Of a DNA stretch of 64,000 bases, positions 46,734-58,751 are shown piece after piece. The stretch lies in NCBI GenBank assembly GCA_039000515.1, contig JBCFYV010011135.1, forward strand, positions 14,460,376-14,524,375, given 5' to 3'. Both the position numbers and the translations under genes were made by a program. The first letter of the stretch is position 1, and each line of letters begins with the position of its first letter. This stretch comes from Timema cristinae (Eukaryota > Arthropoda > Insecta > Phasmatodea > Timematidae). The notes beneath the pieces are model-generated. The model did no database searches. It had not been told where the DNA came from and saw only the letters and a program-made list of their open reading frames with translations.

Positions 46734-47390
46734 CTTGTGCTATAGGTGGTAAGCCTTACTAATATTAGTGATCTGTGATGTTTACATTTGAAACATTAAA
46801 GCATGATGAAACGTTATTGAATGGCTCAATATTTATGTCAATAATTTATTGACTTAAAGTTTGAATTTATCAATTGATTTTTCTCAACCGTTAAAATAAT
46901 CTTCTCTATTAAATAAGCCTAATTTTATGTCCTAAGTTGACAGAAAAGGGCCTATAAGGTTTTTAAATTATGTTATCAAGATTAAGAGTTGGGTTTTGTA
47001 CACACAAATATATCACCTGTAAGGTAAATACTTTTGTTTGCATGATTTTAAGATTCTGAATAAGTAAGGGAGCCACCTTTTTTGTTCGCATACCGCTAAA
47101 TATAATTTATAACCTTTGTACTCCCAAAGTTGTTGGTACATAATCCAAGCTATACAGATTATATAATCTAAGGGCCTACATCCTAAATAATGTATTAAAG
47201 GAACGAAACATAACAACCCGTTCCTATTAAACAAAAATTAAATTTAAAACCGGAAAATCACACCTACACCAGCATTAAACTAACAAAAATACAGGAAATC
47301 CAATGATATTTCATTTTAGATATTTAAAAAACTTAGTTATGCTTATCTAAAGAACAATTCAAAACCAAACTCACATTCACTAAAACTAAT
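45333..47390. other. intergenic stretch between EDC3 and STOML2
   Basis: AT-rich; only the (AT)n tract stands out. 5' untranslated exons of either gene may lie here or in 42804-44780, but none could be recognised. Confidence 0.4.
46698..46730. repeat. (AT)n microsatellite
   Basis: About 33 bases of pure AT between EDC3 and STOML2. Confidence 0.9.
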
Positions 47391-47616
47391 ACCCGATTTG
47401 ATGGCCACATGGTCTAAGGAACTACTCTCACAGTGGACTAGACTGCTGATGGCGGGTAGATCATGGTTTGAATCTTGATCAGTGTACTGAGGGTGATTTT
47501 TCCAAAATGGTTTTCCACTCTCCCTCCATGAAAATGCAGGTACACTTAATCTAAATAGTACATAGGCTAAGTGTACAACTCAAACAGGTAGTAAGACGCT
47601 CTGGTAAAAAAAATCC
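47391..47616 (+). mobile_element. SINE-C
   Basis: Head CCCGATTTGATGGCCACATG, box B GGTTTGAATC, body and tail CAGGTAGTAAGACGC. ACTAAAACT lies on both sides. Confidence 0.82.
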
Positions 47617-47700
47617 AACTAAAACTGCCAATTATATTTATGGTTCTGGTTTTGTGTTTGATTTTAACTATTTGGGATCATTTCTAGGTCTACTTTTTAC

Positions 47701-47876
47701 AAGGTGACCTTGCGGTCTAGGGGTAAGGTGTCGGACTTCTATTGTGGGGGTCCGGGGTTCAAACCTCGGTCCCGGCACAGATTATCTGATTACCAAATCC
47801 TTCCTTCACCTCTGACAAGACGAGTATTAATCACAACTTGTGAATGTGGGGAATGCCAGGCCTCCAACGTGGTTAT
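47701..47876 (+). mobile_element. SINE-B 5' part
   Basis: Head and body up to CCAGGCCTCCAACGTGGTT, with a small extra insertion (GAGTATTAATCACAA) before TTGTGAATGTGG. The rest of the family sequence resumes at about 47960 after 85 bases of unrelated sequence. Confidence 0.85.
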
Positions 47877-47959
47877 ATACGATTCTACTGGAGTAATATT
47901 TTGTTTATTTTGACAAAAAAAAAAGTGTTGATATAAAAACTGCAAAATCAATTAAATTT

Positions 47960-48115
47960 TGGAAATGCCAGGCCTCCACCCTGGTTCGGATTCCACGTTA
48001 AACTGTAGGTCCTTCATTTCATCTCACAATCACCCTACCATTACACATTAGCGTAAGTGCGTATAACCGAATGGGTAGTAAGACGCGGTGCTAATAATAA
48101 TAATAATAATAATAA
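47960..48115 (+). mobile_element. SINE-B 3' part
   Basis: Restarts at GAAATGCCAGGCCTCCACC, repeating about 25 bases of the preceding 5' part, then runs through tail and (AAT)n. It lies 180 bases before STOML2 exon 1. Confidence 0.85.
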
Positions 48116-48295
48116 ATTTTCTTGTGTCACCTTCATCTCACCTTAATACCAGATAGTTATTGTGTTATACAATTTTTTCATCAGTCCTTTGATTGAATTT
48201 GGTATGTTAAGTTATTTAGAAATTATATTCTAAAAACTTATTTGTCATTAAACACTCTATTAAATTCATTTATTAAATGATTGTTGTGCGCTATT

Positions 48296-48427
48296 ATGTT
48301 TCAGAACCTTGTTCAAAATGTTGGCCACTTGGATAACCTGCCAGTGCAGTTGGGTTCATTGGTGTCACTACGATGGAAATCGTCATCTCCGCTTAATACC
48401 GTTGTAATGTTTGTTCCACAGCAAGAG
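48296..48427 (+). CDS. STOML2: STOML2 exon 1 as visible: targeting region and start of SPFH domain
   Basis: Encodes [14 protein letters not shown] at its end, the near-invariant NTVVLFVPQQE that opens the mature protein; donor GAG|GTAACT, phase 0. An ATG at 48296 gives 44 residues in total. The preceding peptide ([20 protein letters not shown]) is less basic than a usual mitochondrial presequence, and TTATGTTTCAG directly before 48305 looks like an acceptor. Either translation starts here, or the exon starts at 48305 and the initiator Met lies in an upstream exon I could not find. The frame from 48305 onward is secure. Confidence 0.85.
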
Positions 48428-51400
48428 GTAACTCTTTTCAAATGCACAATCTTTGTTTCTGCCTTTCAACTAGAAAGAAGACATGCACCAACACTATTTA
48501 AATCAAGCTTAGTAGCGGTACAATAAACTCCTGAATACCCTTACTTAGGTTATCTTGTTTGCATATTATCCTTGTATGGTTCTTTAAGAAAAAAAAAATG
48601 TCAACAATACATTAAAGCAGAAAAGAATACACATCTACTTCACAAAACATATGTAGGAAGAAATAAATAACATACAAGCTGCCTGTATTTTTATGCATAA
48701 CTTACTTATGCGAAGCTGTTTTTTATTAACGCCTATTCAGCTTATAAATACAACTCATATGTCAACATTAAAGAAAAAGTTTTTTATTTACTTATCTGTG
48801 CATTCACTGGATAGTCAGTAGTTTAAGTTCTGATATTAATGGGTCATCTAATGTAAATATCATCTTGTAGGCTAGATGTATTTTTATTGAAAAAAAGTCT
48901 AGTTAAACTTTGTACAGCAGAGTTGACATTCAACTGAAAACAGGAAATTTCACAAAAAACTTAAAAGAAACACTACAAAATATATGAACTAAGGACTTTT
49001 AACTGCAAGCTTTTATTATAGTCAAATTCCTGAAAATATGTGTTTCAGGGTAATTTCAGTGTTGCCTATTGTTACGTCGCGTGGGAGACTGTTATCAAGC
49101 AGAGCGGTTATCACTCTGATAATCTGACAATGTTGAGCTATGAATGTAGGCACGAGGGGAGAGGGGTTTCCATCCCTAGTATGACCTTGAAACACACAAA
49201 CAAATGACGACTAGTATATTGTAACTTTGGATAGGGAAAAAAAACTGAATTAAACAACTAAGAATGTTGATTTAAATACATTCCTTATTTCCCCACCACT
49301 TCCTGAAACACTGGGTTAGGGGTGGCTTATATATATATTTTCCCATATATTTAAAATTATCTTGTGCCAAATAATACTAGCATGACTTTGCATTAGTGAC
49401 ATTTATTATGAAAATTTAAATATAATTTCTCCTTGCCACCCTAAAGTGTTTGGAAAATGAAGAACGTGGAAAAGGCAGGTGATTTTGTTTCGAGAAATTA
49501 GGTGCCTTGCCACAGTAAAGCGTGTTGGCTTCTCAACTATGTTTTGGATTTTTTTTTTTTTAATTTGTGCATTTACTCACTTCAGTGGACAAATGGTCTA
49601 AGGTGTACGCTTGTGTTATACAGGCCTGCTGATGACGGGGAGATCTGGGTTTGAATCTGTCAGTCAGTCTAATGATGGTGGTTTTTTTAAATGGTTTTCC
49701 CCCTCTCCTTCCACACAAATGCAGGTAGATTACCTCTAAAATGTTTCCTTCCTCATCCCCACCCCATAAGAGTAATTAAAAATTAATAAGGTCGACCTCA
49801 TTGGTTTTGGGATAAAGTGATCGCCTCAAGACATGATGTTCGTGGGTTCAAAACCAGCCTTGGTGGACGTATTTTTCTTGAGTGATAAAAATCCGTAGCA
49901 TAGCTTATTTCTGAGGGCAAGTAAAGCCGTCAGTTCCAAGTCGATTGTGGCATGTAAAAAGAACCCTGGAAGTTATGTGAAAATGTCTTTCATGGCAAAA
50001 TTATCGTGTTCTAATATAACTCGTCGGTTCAGAAAGTGCATGTAAATTACCTCAAATAAATGTAAAATGAAACAAATCTTAATAGGTATTAAGACGCAGT
50101 GATAAAACAAAAAGTGTGAGATAACACAAGTCATTATTGACTGTGTGATACTCACGAATGGCGTAAGGGTAAGGTATTGGTATCATAGTAAGCTATAGTG
50201 CCGATGACAGGGATTTGGAGGCTTGAATCTCAGCCAGGTGTGTTGGAGATAGTTTTCCATAGGCTTAAGTGGTTTTTCACTTTCCCTACACACGAATGTT
50301 AGTGGGTTTCCTAACTATACGGCATCATCTCACAGTCAAACCATACCAACCGAGTGGCCGCCATCTGTTGGCGGAGATAACGCCAACTTCTGCAAATAGG
50401 AATTATCATATCACAATGAATCTTCCGGCCACTAATCTCAGTTGTCTGGACTGAAGCCGCCTTCACAGAACATTTGAAAGCACTGAAGATCGAACCTGGG
50501 ACCTTATACTCTGTGGACAGGAACATTTCCTTTAAATTATTTTTATCCTTTACCTATTAGTGCTATAAACGGTCAAAAATTGCATTCTAATATCAGCTCT
50601 TTAGTACACTGCTGCTTCCTAATTCAACACTTCCTTGGCAGGCATGGATTGTGGAGCGGATGGGGAAGTTTCACCGGATATTGGACCCAGGGCTGAATAT
50701 TTTGGTGCCAATAATAGACAAAGTGAAATATGTCCAAAGTCTAAAGGAAATAGCCATCGATGTTCCTAAACAAAGTGCTATCACACTTGGCAAGTATTGC
50801 TTAGTATTTTTATTCGTCCTTTAAGGCAATCTTGAAAACTTGAAAAATAGCTAATCTTTTACTTTACTTAAAATTGTAAAAATATAATAAATACCTCAAA
50901 ATTAGTCAGTATGACCAACAGAACCTAACAAATACTTAGCAGCAAAGTGATATATAATACATGTGTGTGTGTTTTTTTTTTGTCAAATATTGTGGAAACC
51001 ACATTTGTGATCTCATGATTTAATGCGTCACTATCGTGTTGGACTGAGTTGCTGGTAATGGAAGGATTGGGGTTCGAATTCTGATCAGATGTGGCAAAGT
51101 CGGGTTTCTAGGTCACCTTGACCTATTTATTAGCAATGATAATTTATTAAAACACACAATTTACTATTTATTTGGTAGCAAATGTGTTTTATCACATTGG
51201 AAAACTAATTCACTTTGGGTCATTTGTCAAATTTATATAACATACTTGCCAAGCAGAGGAATACATAATATAGTAGTTTTTTAACTATATTCAAGCTAGA
51301 AAAGCTACTAGCTCTACTTTCTTGTCAAGTCATATAATCATCATTTGTCACTTTTGATTAATATTTATCACTACTGATAAAATCACAATATTACCCGCTT

Positions 51401-54400
51401 CGGTGGCCAAATAGTTTAAGGTGTTATCCTAAAAGTGTCTCGATCAGGTGTAATGAGGGTAATTTTTCCAAAATAGTTTTTCCACTCTACCTTTGTGCAA
51501 ATGTGAGCACACATCCTCTAAATATAACTGCCTCATTTATAAAACCATTAGCGTACCAGGTAATAAGACGCGATGCCAAAGAAAAATCTTCTTGCCAAGG
51601 ATTTATTAAGGTTTCTTCTAAACATGAAATCTTAAAGTTGTATTTAATCTGGCTTTCCCGATTTCTGTTTCAGATAATGTGAACCTAAATATTGACGGTG
51701 TTTTGTATCTCAGGATTGTCAACCCATATCATGCAAGCTACGGGGTCGAGGATCCAGAGTTTGCTATCACCCAATTAGCACAGACCACAATGAGGTATGT
51801 TACCCCATCATCACCAACTGTTTTCACACTTTGGTCAAGTCAGTCTAAAAAATGCCTCCATCTGCCTGTTTCCTTCCACCAACCTTCCCCTCTCACACTT
51901 GATTCTATCTGCACCTCCTATCTCTTTTTGGTTCTCTCTTACGGTATTTTTCTTACATACGTCATCATTCTCCTAGCGAGTATTTCCTTTTCCATTCTCA
52001 TTACATGACCATACTCTCTAATGTTACCTAGTTTTGTATTAAAATCATCAGGAAAAGAGAGTGCACATTTTTATTTGTTTTAAAGTGAGTCTTTATATTC
52101 TACTTGTATAAAAAAAAGTATACACTCATTAGAGTTAGGCTCTGGCCTTACTTGTGACTAAGGCACTAACGTTAAAAGCCTTGTTATATATTAGAGTGGT
52201 TATACTGTGTGACCACTGATTAATGACAGCGTTCACGCTCAAAGCCTTGTTATATATTGGAATGGATATAATTTGCGACCACTGATTAATGACAACGTTC
52301 ACGCTCAAAGCCATGTTATATATTGGAGTGGCCATACTGTGCGACCACTGATTAATGACAGCGTTCACACGCAAAGCCTTGTTATATATTGGAGTGGCCA
52401 TACTGTGCTACCACTGATTAATGACAGCGTTCACGCTCAAAAGCCTTGTTATATATTAGAGTGGATATACTGTGCGACCACTGATTAATGACAGCGTTCA
52501 CACGCAAAGCCTTGTTATATATTGGAGTGGCCATACTGTGCTACCACTGATTAATGACAGCGTTCACACGCAAAGCCTTGTTATATATTGGAGTGGCTAT
52601 ACTTTGTGACCACTGATTAATGACAGTGTTCACGCTCAAAGCCTTGTTATATATTGGAATGGATATACTGTGTGACCACTGATTAATGACAGCGTTCACG
52701 CTCAAAGCCTTGTTATATATTGGAATGGATATACTGTGCGACCACTGATTAATGACAGCGTTCACACGCAAAGCCTTGTTATATATTGGAGTGGCTATAC
52801 TTTGTGACCACTGATTAATGACAGCGTTCACGCTCAAAGCCTTGTTATATATTGGAGTGGCTATACTGTGTGACCACTGATTAATGACAGCGTTCCCACG
52901 CAAAGCCTTGTTATATATTGGAGTGGCCATACTGTGCGACCACTGATTAATGACAGCGTTCACACGCAAAGCCTTGTTATATATTGGAGTGGCCATACTG
53001 TGCGACCACTGATTAATGACAACGTTCACGCTCAAAGCCTTGTTATATATTGGAGTGGCCATACTGTGTGACCACTGATTAATGACAGCGTTCACGCTCA
53101 AAAGCCTTGTTATATATTGGAATGGATATAATGTGCGACCACTGATTAATGACAGCGTTCACACGCAAAGTCTTGTTATATATTGGAGTGGCCATACTGT
53201 GTGACCACTGATTAATGACAGCGTTCACGCTCAAAGCCTTGTTATATATTGGAATGGATATACTGTGCGACCACTGATTAATGACAGCGTTCACACGCAA
53301 AGTCTTGTTATATATTGGAGTGGCCATACTGTGCGACCACTGATTAATGACAGCGTTCACACGCAAAGCCTTGTTATATATTGGAGTGGCCATACTGTGT
53401 GACCACTGATTAATGACAGCGTTCACGCTCAAAGCCTTGTTATATATTGGAATGGATATACTGTGCGACCACTGATTAATGACAGCGTTCACACGCAAAG
53501 TCTTGTTATATATTGGAGTGGCCATACTGTGCGACCACTGATTAATGACAGCGTTCACACGCAAAGCCTTGTTATATATTGGAGTGGCCATACTGTGTGA
53601 CCACTGATTAATGACAGCGTTCACGCTCAAAGCCTTGTTATATATTGGAATGGATATACTGTGCGACCACTGATTAATGACAGCGTTCACACGCAAAGCC
53701 TTGTTATATATTGGAGTGGCTATACTGTGCGACCACTGATAATGACAGCGTTCACACGCAAAGCCTTGTTATATATTGGAGTGGCCATACTGTGTGACCA
53801 CTGATTAATGACAGCGTTCACGCTCAAAGCCTTGTCATATATTGGAGTGGCTATACTATGTGACCACTGCCTAGTGATAGTGTTCTGGTCGCAAAAAGGA
53901 GTGAGTTTGGATCAAAAACTTTAAAAATAGAGTGCTTAACATGTGTTCCCTTACATTACACTTTGGATTAATGTTGGGGAGGCAGAGTGTTTACCATCTA
54001 GGAAAAATCAGGGAAAACTGAAATTAGCTGTGAATTTGAAGTGGTCGGGAAAAAACGGTAATAAGTCGGGAATTTGTTAGCTTACAACAACAACAAAATC
54101 CGGGAAAAAGCTGTTTTAATCAAAATATGAAATATAATAATTCATTAAATCATTAAATTACAATATGATTCAAACTGTCTTTTTTTTTGTAGCTGTGTAA
54201 TATATTTTATAATTTCTAGTAGACTATGTTAATACAAATTTTAAGAAATGTGTATGTAAACATTAAAACTTATTATTATTCTTAAAAAAAGATTAATCAA
54301 AAAAGGGTGGTAGAAGGGTATGACATACTGTTGAGTCGGGGATTTTTATGAAATGATCAGGGTAAATCGAGGAAAAAGTCGGGAATTTCATTGTTTAAGT

Positions 54401-57400
54401 TGAGTAGACAACATGGGGTGGAAAAGGAAACAGGGACTATGAAGAGATTGGGAATTACTGTTGTCTTGTGTTTCTAATGGGCGGATCAGAAGAAATTGAG
54501 AAAGTCTTATTGGCTAAGTAACTTACATGTCAGTGTTTATAATCCGAACGGGTATTGAGATGGTGTGGTAAAGACACTTACATGTCAGTGTCAGCTCATT
54601 GGTTATCAAGACCAGCAAGGTTTGACAAGAATGTACTTTTAGATTGTCTTCTCCCTTTCTGTATAAAAATTGCCCTTTCAAGTCAATAAACCTATATTTG
54701 TTTGTTAGATATTTTAGTTTGTGTGTGTGCCTGTCAAATGTATTTTAAGGAGAGGGAACAATTTACTAGTACAAACCTGATAAGCTGAGGTTACCCTCCC
54801 AATGACCTATGAGTCGCCTTTGTTACATACTATTTTTCAACCATTACATCATAGCCTAATCTGCCATAACAGAGTGTATACTGGGTCATGAAAAAGTCAT
54901 TAATCAAAAGAAAAAAAAGTCACGAAAATTCATGAATTTTCAATATTTTTGTCATAAAGTCACGAAAATATTTTTGTTTGAATTTCTCGCAACAACACGA
55001 TCACATCGAAAGTTGCGCAACCCAATACACATGATGAAATGCGCTAGCCACAAGTTGACTGATTGTTTGTACCTTGATACCAAGGACAAGGTTAATATTT
55101 GCCATCTAGTTAAAGTTTAATGTTGCGTGTGAGTGCATTATGCCTATATATGCATTATATAATGTTAGGCCGTTTTTTTTGTTTCTCCAACTCAGTAGAC
55201 ACCCTTCACAATCTCCTTCATGTACCATTTATATTGAACACATACATTGTGAGAACACTAAAAATAGTAAATAATAAGAAAGTTTGAATACCGTTTTTAG
55301 TCAGGCACCTTAGCTCTGTCGGTAGCATGTCTTCCTACTGAGCTAAGGGTACCAGATTCAATTTTCAGAATGGCCGAAAAATTCAAACTTGGTGATATGT
55401 GGCTTTCGTCTTTCACAATAATGAATTAACAGCCGAGGGTTAGTTGTTGTGTCCTAGATTTAAATTAGCTTAGCGGTCAATAAATGGTGCGCTGATATAA
55501 TCAGGAGGCTCAGAAAGTGCACGTTAAAAATATCTAAAAAATAATTGTGCATCACATCGCACCACATCCTAGAATTATGTGTGATATAACTTGAGAATGT
55601 TTTGTTGTTGTTGCAACATTTGTGATCATTCCTGTGATTTAATGTTTAAAAAATGTAATTTCAGATCTGAATTAGGTAAAATCTCCTTGGATAAGGTATT
55701 CCGAGAAAGGGAAAACCTCAATGTGAACATTGTTGAATCGATAAATAAAGCGAGTGAGGCTTGGGGCATCACCTGTCTTCGATATGAAATTCGTAAGTGT
55801 GTACAATTTGGGTAAATTTGATACCTTAGTTGTTATTTGCAACTCTTAAAATAGTTTTAAACCCCATTCCCATTTGAGATTGTTAAACAGACCTTGCAAT
55901 ATCTATGGAGTTATTTGGAATAAATGACTAAGTAAAAATAATTATCTTATTTAAATAATTTCTTCCTAGATTAATTTATTTGGGTGTTAGGTATATTAGG
56001 TATATGAAAGTTTAATATGGTCAATAGAAACCATGATGCATAATTATTTTAAGTTATATGATATTTAATTATATATATATTTTTATATATATTTTATACA
56101 TATTTAATAGTGCAAATATATTTTAAAAGATTTTTTTTTTAATACTGCATAAATTTAATGTTCGAGCAACTCATATATATCTGAATTGCTATTTTTATTA
56201 AAATAAAAAAGTAAAATAAATTTGTCCTCATTGCAGAATAATAAGATTTTTTCCTTTCATATATATATCTTTGGTCCTCACTCGAGTCTTGGTACATTGT
56301 GGAGGAAAAATCATGTTTCAAAAAGAGAAGACCCTGCTTCAGTGGCTGCATGGTTTAAGGCATTACTCTACACTGTCGATGACAAAGATAGAGGTTCAAA
56401 TCCCAGTTCGGTGTACTGAAGGAGGTTTTTTACAAAATTGTTTTATACCGTCTCTCCATGCAAATACGCGTACACGTCCTCTAAATGCAATCTTACTTAC
56501 TTCTAACTCATTAGCGTAATTATCACATATATTATGTACTAGCTTTTGCCCACGGCTTCGCTCGCGTTAATGTTTATTCTGTCAATAAAATATTTTTTTT
56601 AAGAAAAAAAAGATACCTAACCTAAAAATTAAAACAAACAAACTATTGCCTTAAAGGTAAAAAAATAGAATTAGAAGTAAGATAACTAACCTAAAAATAA
56701 TAAATGATAAACTATCGCTAAAGGAAAAAAAGAAACAATATAAACTGAAAACGTAAAACAATTTCAATATTATTCAAATAGGACTAAACACAGATAAATA
56801 AACGATAACTAATCAATGTTTGTAAACAAATGAATCGCAAACATGTATTGTTATTTCCCATCGATACGGTCCCTCAACTCCCTTTCTTACCTTTCTCCAA
56901 ACTTCCCAATTATGAGTTTAAAATAGACATAGATTAAGATAAACTGAATAGGTAGTAAAGCACAGTGATTAGAAGAAAAAAAAAAGAGGAAAAAAATCTA
57001 ATGTTGATTGTGATTTAGCCTCCATGAGCACTTTTACATCGCTAATACAACTTTGTAAAAGCACAAGAAGTTGTCGTGAACGATAAAGACCCCTACTCGC
57101 CCCTGATTAACTGAGAGACAAGATACAAGCTCAAATCAGAAATCCCATCCAAATGTAGTTTTCTGTATTATTTACTTGACAATAGCAATATCAGGATTTG
57201 TTTACCTTTTTTTTTTCACTAAAAGATTTATTTTCAATGTTTTTGTATTATTTTCTATATATGTTAAAACAATTATATTGGGTTCAATACTATACTTTTT
57301 TTTTTTAAGAATAATACAGAAAACCACACTCAAATGCGACATCTTGTCTGAGCTGTGTTACCTAAGTAGTTTTTTTTTAGCACTGAATCTTACTACCTGT

Positions 57401-58708
57401 TTGGGCTATACCCTGAAGTACTAATTACACTAATGGTTTAGGGATGAGGAAGGTTATATTTATAGGAAGTGTACCCGCATTTTGGAAAAACCACCCTCGG
57501 TACACCCGACCAAGATTCTAATCTTGATCTCCCTATCATCACCAGTCTAGTGTTCTCCGAGATTAGTGCCTTAGACCGTACGGCCGCCAAAGTGGGTGAA
57601 GTGTTATCCGTGGGTTGAGACAGACATGCTTAGCCCTAACAAACATGTTGGTGAATCATTTTCAAAATTGTGTTTAAATCGTTTATAATTCTCGTGTTTC
57701 TATGCAGGTGATATCAAACTACCAACTCGGGTGCAGGAGGCGATGCAGATGCAAGTAGAAGCTGAGCGTAAAAAAAGAGCCGCCATCTTAGAATCAGAAG
57801 GAGTTAGAGAAGCTGATATCAACGTCGCGGAAGGCAAACGGCAATCCAGAATTCTGGCATCTGGTGAGCGGTGAAAAATTAAACTAAATGTATCTATTGA
57901 AGCAATATTTTATTTATTTTGGCCAAAAAAAGTAGTTTTGATTTAAAAACTGCAAAAATATGGTCCCTAACTTGTATACCCTTCTATCATACCTTAATTA
58001 TTATTATTATTATTATTAGCACCGCGTCTTACTACCCGTTCGGGTTATACGCACTTACACTAATGTGTAATGGTAGGGTGATTGCGAGATGAAATGGAGG
58101 ACCTAGAGTTTAACGTGGAATCCGAACCACGGTGGAGGCCTGGCATTCCCCACATTCACAAGATGTCTTGTCAGAGGTGAAGGAAGGGTTTGGAAATCAG
58201 ATAAATTTGTGCCGGGACCGAGGATTGAACCCCGGCCGCCAGCACAGAAGCCTGACACCTTACCCCTAGATCACCAGGTCACCTATCATACCTTAAGTTT
58301 CCAGGTTTAAATATCTACCCAGCATCTGTCTTCTTTATTATGAAGTCAAAAGATATACTATCTGAATTCACCAATTAATTAAGATTTATGTTTCATATTT
58401 TGAAATATTTTCACAGTATTAGTTTGAAGTGTTCACTATTTCTTAAAATAATATATGAAAACAGTGTGGAAATACTACAAAATAATCTAATCTTAAGTGA
58501 GAAAGAAAACAACCTGAAAGGATAGTTCGGTTATCCATTATACCTTGATAAAAGCAAACACTATAGTTCTTAATTTATTCATGCTTCCATCTTATCATCA
58601 CCGGCTTATCCTTACCTACAAGTAATTTTTACTTTTATTTTTATCATCAGAAGAATAAAGAGATTGAAAAAAATATGGCAGCTATATTTTAAAATGTTTG
58701 AGAATAAC

Positions 58709-58751
<43 letters not shown>

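Noticed and set aside
51679..52008. 109-codon frame extending STOML2 exon 3
   Set aside because: It reads past a GTATGT donor into a CT-rich repeat; the conserved part stops at the donor.
52541..53696. Candidate repeat protein on the minus strand
   Set aside because: Open only because a 66-bp satellite unit is a multiple of three; variation looks positional by DNA unit, and unit-length errors end the frames.
52150..53890. CRISPR or protein-repeat array
   Set aside because: Head-to-tail satellite with no spacers.
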